Shown here: one piece after another, positions 1-8,541 of the stretch
Layout of the letters: each line of letters begins with the position of its first letter
How positions within the stretch are numbered: position 1 is the first letter of the stretch
Source: Streptohalobacillus salinus
GTDB lineage: Bacteria > Bacillota > Bacilli > Bacillales > Amphibacillaceae
Length of the DNA: 64,000 nucleotides
Assembly (NCBI RefSeq): GCF_003201605.1
Contig: NZ_QJJR01000003.1
Coordinates: forward strand, 186,001-250,000
Direction of reading: 5' to 3'
Program-made: the position numbers and the translations under genes
The notes under the pieces: generated by a model
What the model saw: the letters and a program-made list of their open reading frames with translations, nothing else
The model's database searches: none
Told to the model about the DNA's origin: nothing

Positions 1-986
1 AAGGTAATCAAGCCATCCGTTCCCCCATACTCATCAACAACAATTGCCGTATGAATGTTATTCTTCTGCATTTCTGTTAACACATAGTCAATGCGTTGAT
101 GTTCCATCACAAAATAAGGGTCACGCATTAATTGTTTCAAATCAAAAGATTCATCGGATTGATTCAAATTAACAATTAAGTCTTTGGTATGCAAAACGCC
201 AATGATGTGATCTATATCTTCTTCGTAGACAGGGAACCGCGTATAGCGATGCTCCTTAATTAAATCAATCACATCACGGTAAGTAGCTTCGATTGGGATT
301 GCTTCAATTTCCGTCCGATGGGTCATGATATCGGAAACGTCTTTATCATTGAACTCAAAAATATTGTGAATCAATTGTTTTTCGCTTGACTCAATCGTTC
401 CTTTTTCGCCGCCGATATCCACCATCATGCGAATTTCTTCTTCTGTTACTTCTTCATTTTCAGCATCCGGGTCTACCCCAAATAAACGGACAATCGTATT
501 GGTCGAAACATTTAATAATTTAACGACCGGTAAACTTATCTTAAAAAGAAAGGTTAGTGGTTTTACTGATAAATTTGCGATTTGTTCTTTTTTCTGTAAG
601 GCTAACTGCTTAGGTACCAGTTCACCAATCACTAACGTAAAATACGATAACAATATCGTGATCAGGATCATACTAATGGTTTCTAGCGCAGATAAAGAAA
701 GCGGTATTCCCCACTGATTAAGAAGGATAGCCACCGGCTCACTAAAGCTATCAGCAGCGAACGCACTCGCTAAAAACCCAGCTAAGGTAATACCAATTTG
801 AATCGTTGCTAAAAACCGACCCGGTTCGTCCAACAGTTTCTTTAATGCGATTGCTTTTTTGTCACCACGTTCTGCATCACGATTCACACGATTATCATTC
901 AGTGATACCAAGGCAATCTCTGAGGCAGCAAAAAATGCATTTATTAAAATTAAGACAATCAAAAAGATAATTTCGATGTTCTTCAC
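1..986 (-). CDS. CNNM/HlyC-CorC family membrane protein (partial, C-terminus off the window)
   Basis: Translating the minus strand from 986 gives an open frame that runs to the window edge. It begins with a hydrophobic segment containing FFAASEIALVSLN, followed by GRFLATIQIGITLAGFLAS, which is the DUF21/CNNM transmembrane domain. Near the edge is HTAIVVDEYGGTDGLIT, typical of the second CBS domain. The C-terminal CorC/HlyC domain is missing only because the window stops. The family is linked to Mg2+ and other divalent-cation transport; the substrate here is unknown. The start is a GTG (984-986). An AGGAG lies only two bases upstream, an unusually short spacing, but no better start is visible and an in-frame stop lies just upstream. 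Confidence 0.9.
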   Translation of the reverse strand, partial: MKNIEIIFLIVLILINAFFAASEIALVSLNDNRVNRDAERGDKKAIALKKLLDEPGRFLATIQIGITLAGFLASAFAADSFSEPVAILLNQWGIPLSLSALETISMILITILLSYFTLVIGELVPKQLALQKKEQIANLSVKPLTFLFKISLPVVKLLNVSTNTIVRLFGVDPDAENEEVTEEEIRMMVDIGGEKGTIESSEKQLIHNIFEFNDKDVSDIMTHRTEIEAIPIEATYRDVIDLIKEHRYTRFPVYEEDIDHIIGVLHTKDLIVNLNQSDESFDLKQLMRDPYFVMEHQRIDYVLTEMQKNNIHTAIVVDEYGGTDGLIT

Positions 987-1110
987 GTCTCCTTTTTCAT
1001 TTTACAATTATATTAAGTATACCGAATGGTGTTGCACTTGTCATTCATCAAATATTTCGGACAGATAATTATTTTTCTAAGCTTCAGCTGTAGCCATTCA
1101 GGTTATTTTT

Positions 1111-1156
1111 GATTGTTAACTGTCATTTTAAATATTATATTTGACAGTTAACAATC
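1111..1156. promoter_or_regulatory. Perfect inverted repeat, likely operator of the RpiR regulator
   Basis: GATTGTTAACTGTCA (1111-1125) is repeated in exact inverse orientation at 1142-1156, with a 16-bp spacer. The right arm covers the -35 box and part of the spacer of the promoter before the RpiR gene. A 15-bp perfect dyad on a promoter next to a regulator gene suggests autoregulation. That assignment is inferred from position. Confidence 0.75.
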
Positions 1157-1169
1157 ATTTAGCTATGCT
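1141..1169 (+). promoter_or_regulatory. SigA-type promoter of the nag cluster
   Basis: TTGACA at 1141-1146 and TATGCT at 1164-1169 are separated by 17 bp and lie about 20 bp before the RpiR gene. The -35 box is embedded in the right arm of the inverted repeat. Confidence 0.8.
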
Positions 1170-1187
1170 AGAGGTGTACAAGAAAGG

Positions 1188-2018
1188 ATGATGACCTTGG
1201 CACCCTCTTACTTACCTACACAACAATTAGAACAATTCAAACAACGCTACACGAAGTCAGAAACAAAAATATATCAATACTTGATTACTCATCTCGAGCA
1301 AGTGATTTATCAATCACTTACGGAACTAAGCGAACAGACCGGTGTAGCTGAAGCAACGACCTTGCGCTTTTTTAAAAAAATTGGTTATCAAGGGTTTCAA
1401 GCCTTCAAGTTAGCTCTGGCAAAGGAACAGACGACAGAAACACACGCGAGTGACGACTATGTAAGGCATGTGCACGATAACATGATTGATGTGATTCAGA
1501 AATCACTCCATCTCGTCGACCGAAACACACTGGAAGAAGTGATTGATGTCATCGATGCCAAAACGGACGTGACTGTGTTTGCGATTGGTGCATCGGCGAT
1601 TGCAGCGCTTGACCTGCAAAACCGCTTAATGCGCATCGGTAAAAACATTACCGTCATCACAGACAGTCACACCCAAATCATGCGCGCGACGAGTGCAACG
1701 AACGCAACGGTGGTCATCGCCATCAGCATTAGTGGGAGTACAAAAGAAATTATTGAAACCACACAAATCGCAAAAGCGAAAGGGGCGACCATCATTGCCC
1801 TAACAAGTTATCTAAAATCCCCGCTAACCAAGCATAGCGATTACGTATTATTATCTAATGCGAAAGAAAGCCCGCTTGATCGCGGTTCTTTAACGGCCAA
1901 AGTCGCTCAATTGTACTTGATTGATTTAATTTGCACCGGCATCACGATAAAAAACCAGAAGCAGGCAGAACGAATTAAACATGAAATCACTGAAAATACG
2001 ACCAATAAAATATATTAA
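1188..2018 (+). CDS. RpiR/MurR-family transcriptional regulator (HTH + SIS)
   Basis: The 276-residue protein has an N-terminal RpiR-type HTH (about residues 5-80; key stretch SLTELSEQTGVAEATTLRFF) and a C-terminal SIS domain (about 125-260, with VIAISISGSTKE) that in this family binds a phosphosugar. It is followed by nagA and nagB, so the likely effector is an amino-sugar phosphate; the gene is probably a local repressor acting on the dyad at 1111-1156. The start is uncertain. ATG at 1188 abuts AAAGG, ATG at 1191 is three codons' equivalent closer to TTG at 1197, and that TTG is best spaced from AAAGGA. The N-terminus may therefore be a few residues shorter. Confidence 0.88.
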   Translation: MMTLAPSYLPTQQLEQFKQRYTKSETKIYQYLITHLEQVIYQSLTELSEQTGVAEATTLRFFKKIGYQGFQAFKLALAKEQTTETHASDDYVRHVHDNMIDVIQKSLHLVDRNTLEEVIDVIDAKTDVTVFAIGASAIAALDLQNRLMRIGKNITVITDSHTQIMRATSATNATVVIAISISGSTKEIIETTQIAKAKGATIIALTSYLKSPLTKHSDYVLLSNAKESPLDRGSLTAKVAQLYLIDLICTGITIKNQKQAERIKHEITENTTNKIY

Positions 2019-2046
2019 TCGATTGAACGTAAAGGAGCGAAGACAG

Positions 2047-3201
2047 ATGTATATTAAAGGAGCAACCCTCTATTTACCAGAAGAAACGATTGTTGGTGAC
2101 GTCGTGATCGAAGGCACAACCATTGCCGCAATCATTACCCCTAGTCATGCTGCCGTAACTGGAGAAGATGTGATTGACGCGACAGGACTTTCGCTCATTC
2201 CTGGCTTCATTGATACCCATATCCACGGCGGATATGGCGTTGACGTCATGGATGATACGCCAGACGCGCTGTCTACTTTAGCACAGGGGCTTGCGACAGA
2301 AGGAACAACCGCCTTTCTTGCTACAACAATGACCCAAGCGAACGAAGTCATTGAAGCTGCCCTTTCCCGCATCAACCACTTTGAGGCAAACGAGACGGAA
2401 GCTGAACTGCTTGGGGTGCATTTAGAAGGTCCATTTGTTGAAATAAGTAAAGCAGGCGCACAACCGGAAGCACATATTCAACAGCCCGATATCAACTTAT
2501 TTAATCGCTGGCTCGCACTTAGCGGTAATAAAATCAAAACAGTCACCTACGCGCCAGAAAACGACGCCGACTACCGCTTCACAAAACACCTTGTTTCCCT
2601 AGGTATTAACCGCTCTGCTGGCCATACGAACTTAACCTTCTCCGGCGCAGAAGCAGCCACAGCAGAAGGCGTAAATCGACTGACGCATTTGTGCAATCAA
2701 ATGAACGGGATTCATCATCGTGATATCGGCCTAGTCGGTGCAAGCTTTCAACTTGACGCACTCAATGCGGAGTTGATTGCTGATGGGATTCACGTATCGC
2801 CTGAGATGATGCAGTTGATCGTTAATAATCTCACCCCAAAACGCTTGACACTCATTACCGATGCGATGCGAGCAAAAGGTTTGTCAGCCGGTGCGTATGA
2901 CCTTGGTGGCCAAACGGTTTACGTGAAAGATGGGCAAGCCACTTTGAAAGACGGCACCTTAGCCGGTAGTGTTTTAAGCATGATTGACGGAGCCAAACAA
3001 TTATTGGCACTCGAAAACGTATCGCTTCGCGATGTCATCATGATGGCATCTGTTAATCCAGCCAAAAGTGCAGGTGTTTATCAACGTAAAGGTTCGATTG
3101 AATCTGGCAAAGATGCCGATCTCTTACTTGTTGATGATACACTCACAATTAAAGCAACCATCGTTCGCGGACAGCGCATCATTAAGGAGGACTTATCATG
3201 A
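2047..3201 (+). CDS. nagA: N-acetylglucosamine-6-phosphate deacetylase
   Basis: Cytoplasmic amidohydrolase that removes acetate from GlcNAc-6-P to give glucosamine-6-P. The 384-residue chain has the metal-binding FIDTHIHGGYG near the N-terminus, the ligand Glu in VHLEGPF, SAGHTN, HLCNQMNGIHHRD, and the catalytic Asp in LITDAMRAKG. The ATG at 2047 was chosen because AAAGGAG lies nine bases before it; the frame remains open further upstream inside the RpiR gene but lacks a ribosome site. The stop overlaps the nagB start (ATGA), indicating translational coupling. Length is normal for the family. Confidence 0.96.
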   Translation: MYIKGATLYLPEETIVGDVVIEGTTIAAIITPSHAAVTGEDVIDATGLSLIPGFIDTHIHGGYGVDVMDDTPDALSTLAQGLATEGTTAFLATTMTQANEVIEAALSRINHFEANETEAELLGVHLEGPFVEISKAGAQPEAHIQQPDINLFNRWLALSGNKIKTVTYAPENDADYRFTKHLVSLGINRSAGHTNLTFSGAEAATAEGVNRLTHLCNQMNGIHHRDIGLVGASFQLDALNAELIADGIHVSPEMMQLIVNNLTPKRLTLITDAMRAKGLSAGAYDLGGQTVYVKDGQATLKDGTLAGSVLSMIDGAKQLLALENVSLRDVIMMASVNPAKSAGVYQRKGSIESGKDADLLLVDDTLTIKATIVRGQRIIKEDLS

Positions 3202-3953
3202 AAATTATTGTAGGAAAATCAGAAAATAGCATGAACCACTATGCTAAAAATTGCATCATTGACGTCATCAAAACTAATGACCAACCTGTATTAGGGCTGG
3301 CAACGGGATCCACACCCGTCGGTATGTACCAAGCATTGATTCAAGCTTATCGGCAAGGCGAGGTCTCATTTAAAGATGTGACCACCTTTAATTTAGATGA
3401 ATATGTTAACTTAGCTTCAGACGACCCAAATAGCTATCGTTATTTCATGAATGATCAGCTCTTCAACCATATCGACATCCAGCTTGATCACACCTTTGTT
3501 CCAAACGGGAACACAACCGATCATCAACAGGCCTGCCTTGATTACGAACAAGAAATTGATCAACACGATCACCTTGACTTACAAGTGTTAGGGATTGGCA
3601 CAAACGGTCATATCGGCTTCAATGAACCGGGTACCTCATTCGAGAGCCGTACCCACGTCATTGAGCTTGAACCTTCAACACGTGAAGCAAATGCTCGATT
3701 CTTTGCTTCACTCGACGACGTACCGACACACGCCATTACGATGGGAATTGAAACAATCATGGAAAGTAAGGCCATCTTATTGATTGCGCGTGGCGCTGAT
3801 AAAAAACAAGCCGTTAAAGAACTTGTTGATGGGAAGCGCTCCCCTGACTTTCCTGCTTCCGCTTTAAAAACACACCCTCGGGTCACCATGTTACTCGATG
3901 AAGCTGCCGCAAGCTTACTTGATGATGCAGCCATATATAAGAAGTTAGACTAA
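3198..3953 (+). CDS. nagB: Glucosamine-6-phosphate deaminase
   Basis: Converts glucosamine-6-P to fructose-6-P and ammonia, feeding amino sugar into glycolysis. The 251-residue protein shows the family blocks LGLATGSTPVGMY, FNLDEYVNL (catalytic Asp) and LGIGTNGHIGFNEPGT (catalytic His and neighbours). It has the short Gram-positive NagB length, without the extended allosteric tail of the E. coli enzyme. AAGGAGG lies upstream of an ATG that overlaps the nagA stop. The gene ends the RpiR-nagA-nagB unit just before a strong hairpin. Confidence 0.97.
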   Translation: MKIIVGKSENSMNHYAKNCIIDVIKTNDQPVLGLATGSTPVGMYQALIQAYRQGEVSFKDVTTFNLDEYVNLASDDPNSYRYFMNDQLFNHIDIQLDHTFVPNGNTTDHQQACLDYEQEIDQHDHLDLQVLGIGTNGHIGFNEPGTSFESRTHVIELEPSTREANARFFASLDDVPTHAITMGIETIMESKAILLIARGADKKQAVKELVDGKRSPDFPASALKTHPRVTMLLDEAAASLLDDAAIYKKLD

Positions 3954-3969
3954 GTGTCTTGCTAAACAA

Positions 3970-4017
3970 AAAACCAAGCATCCAGGAAGGCATTCGCCTT
4001 CAAGGGTGCTTGGTTTT
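3970..4017. terminator. Terminator between convergent nagB and aldo/keto reductase
   Basis: AAAACCAAGCATCC pairs with GGGTGCTTGGTTTT around a loop that itself can form a GAAGGC/GCCTTC hairpin. A/T runs lie on both sides and both neighbouring genes end here, so it probably works in both directions. Confidence 0.85.
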
Positions 4018-4020
4018 GGT

Positions 4021-4860
4021 TTACTGTTTATTAAACAGTGACGGATCTGGTCCTACCCGTTCATCTTTATTCAAATGATTGATCATGCGCATCTCTTCAT
4101 TTGAAAGTTCGAAATCAAACACATCACTATTTTCCTTAATGCGTGCTGCTTTTGATGATTTTGGAATGGTAACAACGCCACTCTGCAAGTCCCAGCGAAT
4201 AATGACTTGAGCTACTGTTTTGTTATGGCGTTCTGCGATTTCCTTAAGCGTGTCATCATCAAAGAGATCCCCTTGCTTTAAAGGTGACCATGCTTCGACT
4301 TGGATGTTGTGGTCTCGACAGAAACTTCGTAACGGTTCTTGTGATAAATGCGGGTGAAACTCTACCTGATTAACCATCGGCGTTACCTGCGAGCCGCGAA
4401 TGAGTTCTTTTAAGTGTTCTTCTTTAAAGTTACTAACACCAATGGCTCGAATTTTCTTTTCTTGATAGAGCTTTTCAAAAGCCCGCCACGTTGCTTTATA
4501 TTTATCAACCTTCGGGAGCGGCCAGTGAATAAGATATAAATCTAAATAGGCTAAATCTAAGCGTTCAAGCGTTTTCTCAAAGGCCGCTAGGGTTTCATCA
4601 TAACCATGATCTGTATTCCACAGTTTTGACGTAATAAATAATTCTTCGCGAGGAACATCGACTTCTTTAATCGCTGCACCAACGCCTTCTTCATTCCCAT
4701 AAAATGCGGCAGTATCGATACTACGATACCCGCTATTAATCGCTGCTTTTACCGCTTCTTTGACTTCATCTCCATCGTCCATCTTATAGACCCCGAGACC
4801 AAGCCAAGGCATTTCCACCCCGTTGTGTAAGGTTGTTTTTGACGATAAATCTTTTAACAT
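4021..4860 (-). CDS. Aldo/keto reductase (2,5-diketogluconate reductase-like)
   Basis: NAD(P)H-dependent reductase of the AKR superfamily, 279 residues, full length for the YtbE/YvgN-like bacterial group. The catalytic tetrad is visible: Asp and Tyr in SIDTAAFYGNE, Lys in TSKLWNTDHG and His in YLIHWPLP. Coenzyme-binding signatures IGVSNF and VTIPKSSK are present. The physiological substrate cannot be read from the sequence; members reduce methylglyoxal and other small carbonyls. It stands alone, converging on nagB. Confidence 0.93.
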   Translation of the reverse strand: MLKDLSSKTTLHNGVEMPWLGLGVYKMDDGDEVKEAVKAAINSGYRSIDTAAFYGNEEGVGAAIKEVDVPREELFITSKLWNTDHGYDETLAAFEKTLERLDLAYLDLYLIHWPLPKVDKYKATWRAFEKLYQEKKIRAIGVSNFKEEHLKELIRGSQVTPMVNQVEFHPHLSQEPLRSFCRDHNIQVEAWSPLKQGDLFDDDTLKEIAERHNKTVAQVIIRWDLQSGVVTIPKSSKAARIKENSDVFDFELSNEEMRMINHLNKDERVGPDPSLFNKQ

Positions 4861-4962
4861 TAGTCATCATCCTCCTATTTTATCCTGCTTTATTCATTAT
4901 AAAAACACCTTACCCTACGTATACCCGGTTTTATGCATTTTAAAAAGAAAATCGTAAAAGGA

Positions 4963-4991
4963 TTGCAAAGAAAAGGTTAACTAGGTATAAT
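4963..4991 (+). promoter_or_regulatory. Promoter of the ZIP transporter gene
   Basis: TTGCAA (4963-4968) and TATAAT (4986-4991) are separated by 17 bp. A small TTTTGTC/GACAAAA hairpin follows in the leader (about 5022-5042). Confidence 0.75.
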
Positions 4992-5073
4992 GAAAACAAC
5001 AAAAAGTTGCCTGAAGGAAACATTTTGTCTTGAACGACAAAAAACACTTAACTAAAGAAAGCGAGGCGAGATA

Positions 5074-5886
5074 ATGGAAGAACATTTATTACTAGCATTC
5101 GGACTTACCTTATTTGCTGGGTTAGCGACAGGAATCGGAAGTCTTTTAGCTTTTTTCACATCGACAACAAACACTAAATTCCTCTCCTTATCACTAGGCT
5201 TTTCAGCTGGGGTAATGATTTATGTTTCAATGATTGAGATTTTCCCCAAAGCACAAGCATCACTCACAGCTGAACTTGGCCCCACAAGAGGGGCATGGAT
5301 GACGGTGATTGGTTTCTTTGGCGGGATGGTTTTAATTGCTCTCATTGACCGGCTCATTCCTAAACAGGGCAACCCTCACGAAGTCAAACGCGTGGAAGAT
5401 ATGACGCTTGATGAACAAAAAATCGCAAAAGATCAGCAATTAATGAAAATGGGGTCATTTACAGCACTTGCTATTGCGATTCACAATTTCCCGGAAGGGA
5501 TTGCGACATTTATGGCCACACTCCATGACCCAAATCTCGGTATTCCCATTGCCATCGCCGTCGCAATTCATAATATTCCGGAAGGGATTGCCATCTCTGT
5601 GCCGATTTACTTTGCGACAAAAAGTAAGCGAAAAGCCTTTAGATGGTCGTTCTTATCAGGACTTGCCGAGCCGATTGGTGCGCTCATTGCCTATTTCTTT
5701 TTAATGCAATTTATTACTGACGCTGTCTTCGGCACGATTTTTGCCGGGGTTGCGGGTATTATGGTCTTCATTTCTTTTGATGAATTAATACCGGCTGCTC
5801 AGAAGTACGACGAAACGCATAAGTCTATCTATGGCCTTGTCGGCGGCATGATTGTCATGGCCTTCAGTTTATTGCTGATGATGTAA
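5074..5886 (+). CDS. ZIP-family divalent metal transporter (ZupT-like)
   Basis: Integral membrane importer of zinc or related divalent ions, 270 residues with about eight hydrophobic segments. The diagnostic metal-site motifs of TM4 and TM5 are both present: HNFPEGIATF and HNIPEGIAIS. A polar, charged loop (about residues 95-125) separates TM3 from TM4, as expected for the family. ZupT-type members are often broad in specificity, so zinc is the default and not proven. It has its own promoter and terminator. No Zur or Fur box was recognised. Confidence 0.93.
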   Translation: MEEHLLLAFGLTLFAGLATGIGSLLAFFTSTTNTKFLSLSLGFSAGVMIYVSMIEIFPKAQASLTAELGPTRGAWMTVIGFFGGMVLIALIDRLIPKQGNPHEVKRVEDMTLDEQKIAKDQQLMKMGSFTALAIAIHNFPEGIATFMATLHDPNLGIPIAIAVAIHNIPEGIAISVPIYFATKSKRKAFRWSFLSGLAEPIGALIAYFFLMQFITDAVFGTIFAGVAGIMVFISFDELIPAAQKYDETHKSIYGLVGGMIVMAFSLLLMM

Positions 5887-5905
5887 ACCCATCCCTCAAC
5901 AGAGT

Positions 5906-5945
5906 AAAACCCGCCCCAAGGAAGGTTATCCTCGTGGCGGGTTTT
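5906..5945. terminator. Terminator after the ZIP gene, shared with helD
   Basis: AAAACCCGCC (5906-5915) pairs with GGCGGGTTTT (5936-5945). The genes on both sides converge on it. Confidence 0.88.
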
Positions 5946-5974
5946 GCATTTACTTCTGCTGTGTTTACTACCGG

Positions 5975-8299
5975 TTAAGACTTCTGGATTTCAATCACTT
6001 TCCGGTAGTGAAAATAAGTTGTGTCAATCGCTGTAATGAAACGCGGCAGTTCACCAACTGAAATTAACGTTAATTCATGCATGGCACGGGTTGCTGCGGT
6101 ATACAGTAAGTGACGCCCGAGTGCCGTTTGATATCGGTCAGCGGATGCATCATAAACAACCACGGCATCAAACTCAATGCCTTTTGCTAGATAGACAGGA
6201 ATTACCTTAATTCCTGGTTCAAAGTCATGTGTTTCACTTGTTACCAAGGAAACTTCGCGCTTATGTTGCTTAAGCCAGTCATACACACGCGTCGCCTCTT
6301 GCATCGTTTTAGTGATGACAGCAATTTGTTGATAACCTTCCTTTTCATAACGGGTAAGCTGATCAAAAATTGCATAATTCATCATCGCCTGGTGTTCAAC
6401 CTCAAATACTTCAGGTAACGGCCCCTTCCGGTTAAACGGCTTAATTTTCTCCCCTTCTGCACCTAGGAACTGTTTGGTGAAATTCACAATTTCCTCAGTC
6501 GAACGGTAGCTCTTCAATAATTCCATCACATCAGCTTGACTATCTTCTGGTTTTAACGTTTGCTCTTTATTCAAGCTATGCAAATAAATAGACTGATTAA
6601 TATCGCCAAGTAAGGTTAATTGACTCGCAGGATACATGCGTTCTAAGTAAGCAATTTGAAATGGTGAATAATCTTGTGCTTCATCTAAAATAACGTGTTT
6701 AATTGAACGTTGCTCATCAAAACCTAAGCAGACCCGTTCAAAGTATAGAAACGGTGTTGCATCTTCATAACTTAAGAAGTTATCACGTATCTGTTCTTTG
6801 CTGTATGTCGCGATCTCCTGATATGTTTGATCCGTCACTGCCCATTGATCTAGAAATCGCACATATGTCTTCTTAGTATCAACAAATGTTAGTCGCTTCA
6901 CTTTTTGAATCAACGGTTTAAATAAACGTTTTAACAAACGTGTTTTCAATAATTCACGCTCGCGCTCATCGTCATTAAACCAATCCAATTGATCATGTTC
7001 TGCTTCTAGCTTTTTATAGGCTTCTTGGAAATCTGATAAATCAAGCAACTCAATTTCTGATTCCAACCACTCCGCGTCAAGGTAGCGTTTTTGTTCCGCT
7101 TTAATAATTCGTAAAATATAACGACGCATCTGTTCTAAACGTTCTTGAATAGGTACTTCATCATCAAATTGATAAAAATATTTCTTCAATTCAACCTTCG
7201 ATAAAATCACGACATCTCGAAAGCGAATGTTACGAAACACCATCCCTGACCCTTTTAATGTGTGTAAAAAATCATCAATTAAGTCTTTATAAGCTGTGGT
7301 CGCTTTCACTTGCATATTCTGTAAACGGACCGGTTCAACCGTCTCGCTTAAAGCAATTTCCATTTGATCAAACGGACTTTCAATGACAAAGCGATTACCT
7401 AATTCTCTTTCGATATGGTGATAGAAAGTCATTTGTTGCACTTGATTTTCACCAAGTTCGGGAAGGACGCGTGCAACATAACTATTAAAGAGTGGGTTCG
7501 GTGAAAAGAGAATCATCTGATCTGAAGTCATCTCACCACGGTGACGATAAAGTAAATAAGCAATCCGCTGGAGCGCTGCAGACGTTTTCCCACTGCCAGC
7601 TACCCCGCGGACAATTAATGGTTTTCTTTTCTCATGACGAATGATTTGATTTTGTTCCCGTTGAATCGTCGCAACAATATTTTTCATACGCGTATCGGCG
7701 GTTTCCCCGAGTACCTTTTGCAATAATCCGTCACCAATGGTTAGTCCGGTATCAAACATACCTTCTAATTCCCCTTGTTTAATCACATACTGACGTTTTA
7801 AAGTCATCTCACCTTGAACCGTTTCCTCAAGGGCTTGATAGTGAGCCGCACCAGGTGCAAAATCATAATACATACTGGAGATTGGCGCGCGCCAATCATA
7901 GACATAAAAATCTTCTTCATTCTCTTTTAATAAACTGGAGGTACCAATGTATATAACCTCCGTCTCTGTCTCGCCGCCTTCGATAAAATCAATCCGACCA
8001 AAATACGGCTTGTCTTTTAAGCGATTTAACTGATCACGCCGATTGTAGACCCGATAATGGTTGCGCTCACGTTCCGACAAAAATTCAGCCTGTTGCTTCA
8101 GACTTGCTTGCGTCTCAATCGCATCATCTGCTTCTGTTAAGTTGACGGTAACGTCATCAAAAAAATCTTTTCTTAAATCAATCACATCACCCTTTAAGCG
8201 TTTGATGTATTGATTCAATTCTTTTAGCTGTTGTTCTATATAGTGAACCACGTGTGACACACGTGATTTTTCTTGATAGAATGCTTCTTTCTCACTCAT
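5975..8299 (-). CDS. helD: RNA polymerase recycling motor HelD
   Basis: UvrD/Rep-like superfamily 1 ATPase that in Bacillus binds stalled RNA polymerase and releases it from DNA. The 774-residue chain has a coiled N-terminal arm (about 1-90), the family motif YDWRAPISSMYYD (about 134-146), Walker A RGVAGSGKTSAA (about 231-242), LDEAQDYSPFQ (Walker B) and a C-terminal AKGIEFDAVVVYD block. The length equals that of B. subtilis HelD. Ten extra codons are open upstream, but ATG at 8299 has GGAGGGG at the proper distance, so I start there. Monocistronic. Confidence 0.95.
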   Translation of the reverse strand: MSEKEAFYQEKSRVSHVVHYIEQQLKELNQYIKRLKGDVIDLRKDFFDDVTVNLTEADDAIETQASLKQQAEFLSERERNHYRVYNRRDQLNRLKDKPYFGRIDFIEGGETETEVIYIGTSSLLKENEEDFYVYDWRAPISSMYYDFAPGAAHYQALEETVQGEMTLKRQYVIKQGELEGMFDTGLTIGDGLLQKVLGETADTRMKNIVATIQREQNQIIRHEKRKPLIVRGVAGSGKTSAALQRIAYLLYRHRGEMTSDQMILFSPNPLFNSYVARVLPELGENQVQQMTFYHHIERELGNRFVIESPFDQMEIALSETVEPVRLQNMQVKATTAYKDLIDDFLHTLKGSGMVFRNIRFRDVVILSKVELKKYFYQFDDEVPIQERLEQMRRYILRIIKAEQKRYLDAEWLESEIELLDLSDFQEAYKKLEAEHDQLDWFNDDERERELLKTRLLKRLFKPLIQKVKRLTFVDTKKTYVRFLDQWAVTDQTYQEIATYSKEQIRDNFLSYEDATPFLYFERVCLGFDEQRSIKHVILDEAQDYSPFQIAYLERMYPASQLTLLGDINQSIYLHSLNKEQTLKPEDSQADVMELLKSYRSTEEIVNFTKQFLGAEGEKIKPFNRKGPLPEVFEVEHQAMMNYAIFDQLTRYEKEGYQQIAVITKTMQEATRVYDWLKQHKREVSLVTSETHDFEPGIKVIPVYLAKGIEFDAVVVYDASADRYQTALGRHLLYTAATRAMHELTLISVGELPRFITAIDTTYFHYRKVIEIQKS

Positions 8300-8541
8300 G
8301 TTTAACCCCTCCATTTTCCTCTCAATCATGATACACTCGTTGTATATGTACCCTCCATTGTAGTTGATTAAGCATGGAATGACTAGATATATTTACTAGC
8401 CTTCTGGCACAGACATTGCAAATAACTTTAAAAAATATTAGAAATAGCGTATCCTTGTTGTTTAGTGCGTCTAAGTAAATGTTTGAACCGATATAAAGAT
8501 CAAGAAGGAAGGGAAGACTCATTCAAAACGAACAACAATTA

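Noticed and set aside
1981-2046. 22-codon N-terminal extension of nagA
   Set aside because: It overlaps the RpiR coding sequence and lacks a ribosome site; AAAGGAG stands before the ATG at 2047.
3608-3934. 108-codon minus-strand frame within nagB
   Set aside because: Antisense shadow of a highly conserved gene, with no ribosome site.
8322-8522. Minus-strand frame of 66 codons upstream of helD
   Set aside because: It overlaps the helD ribosome site, has no start signal of its own and no recognisable sequence features.
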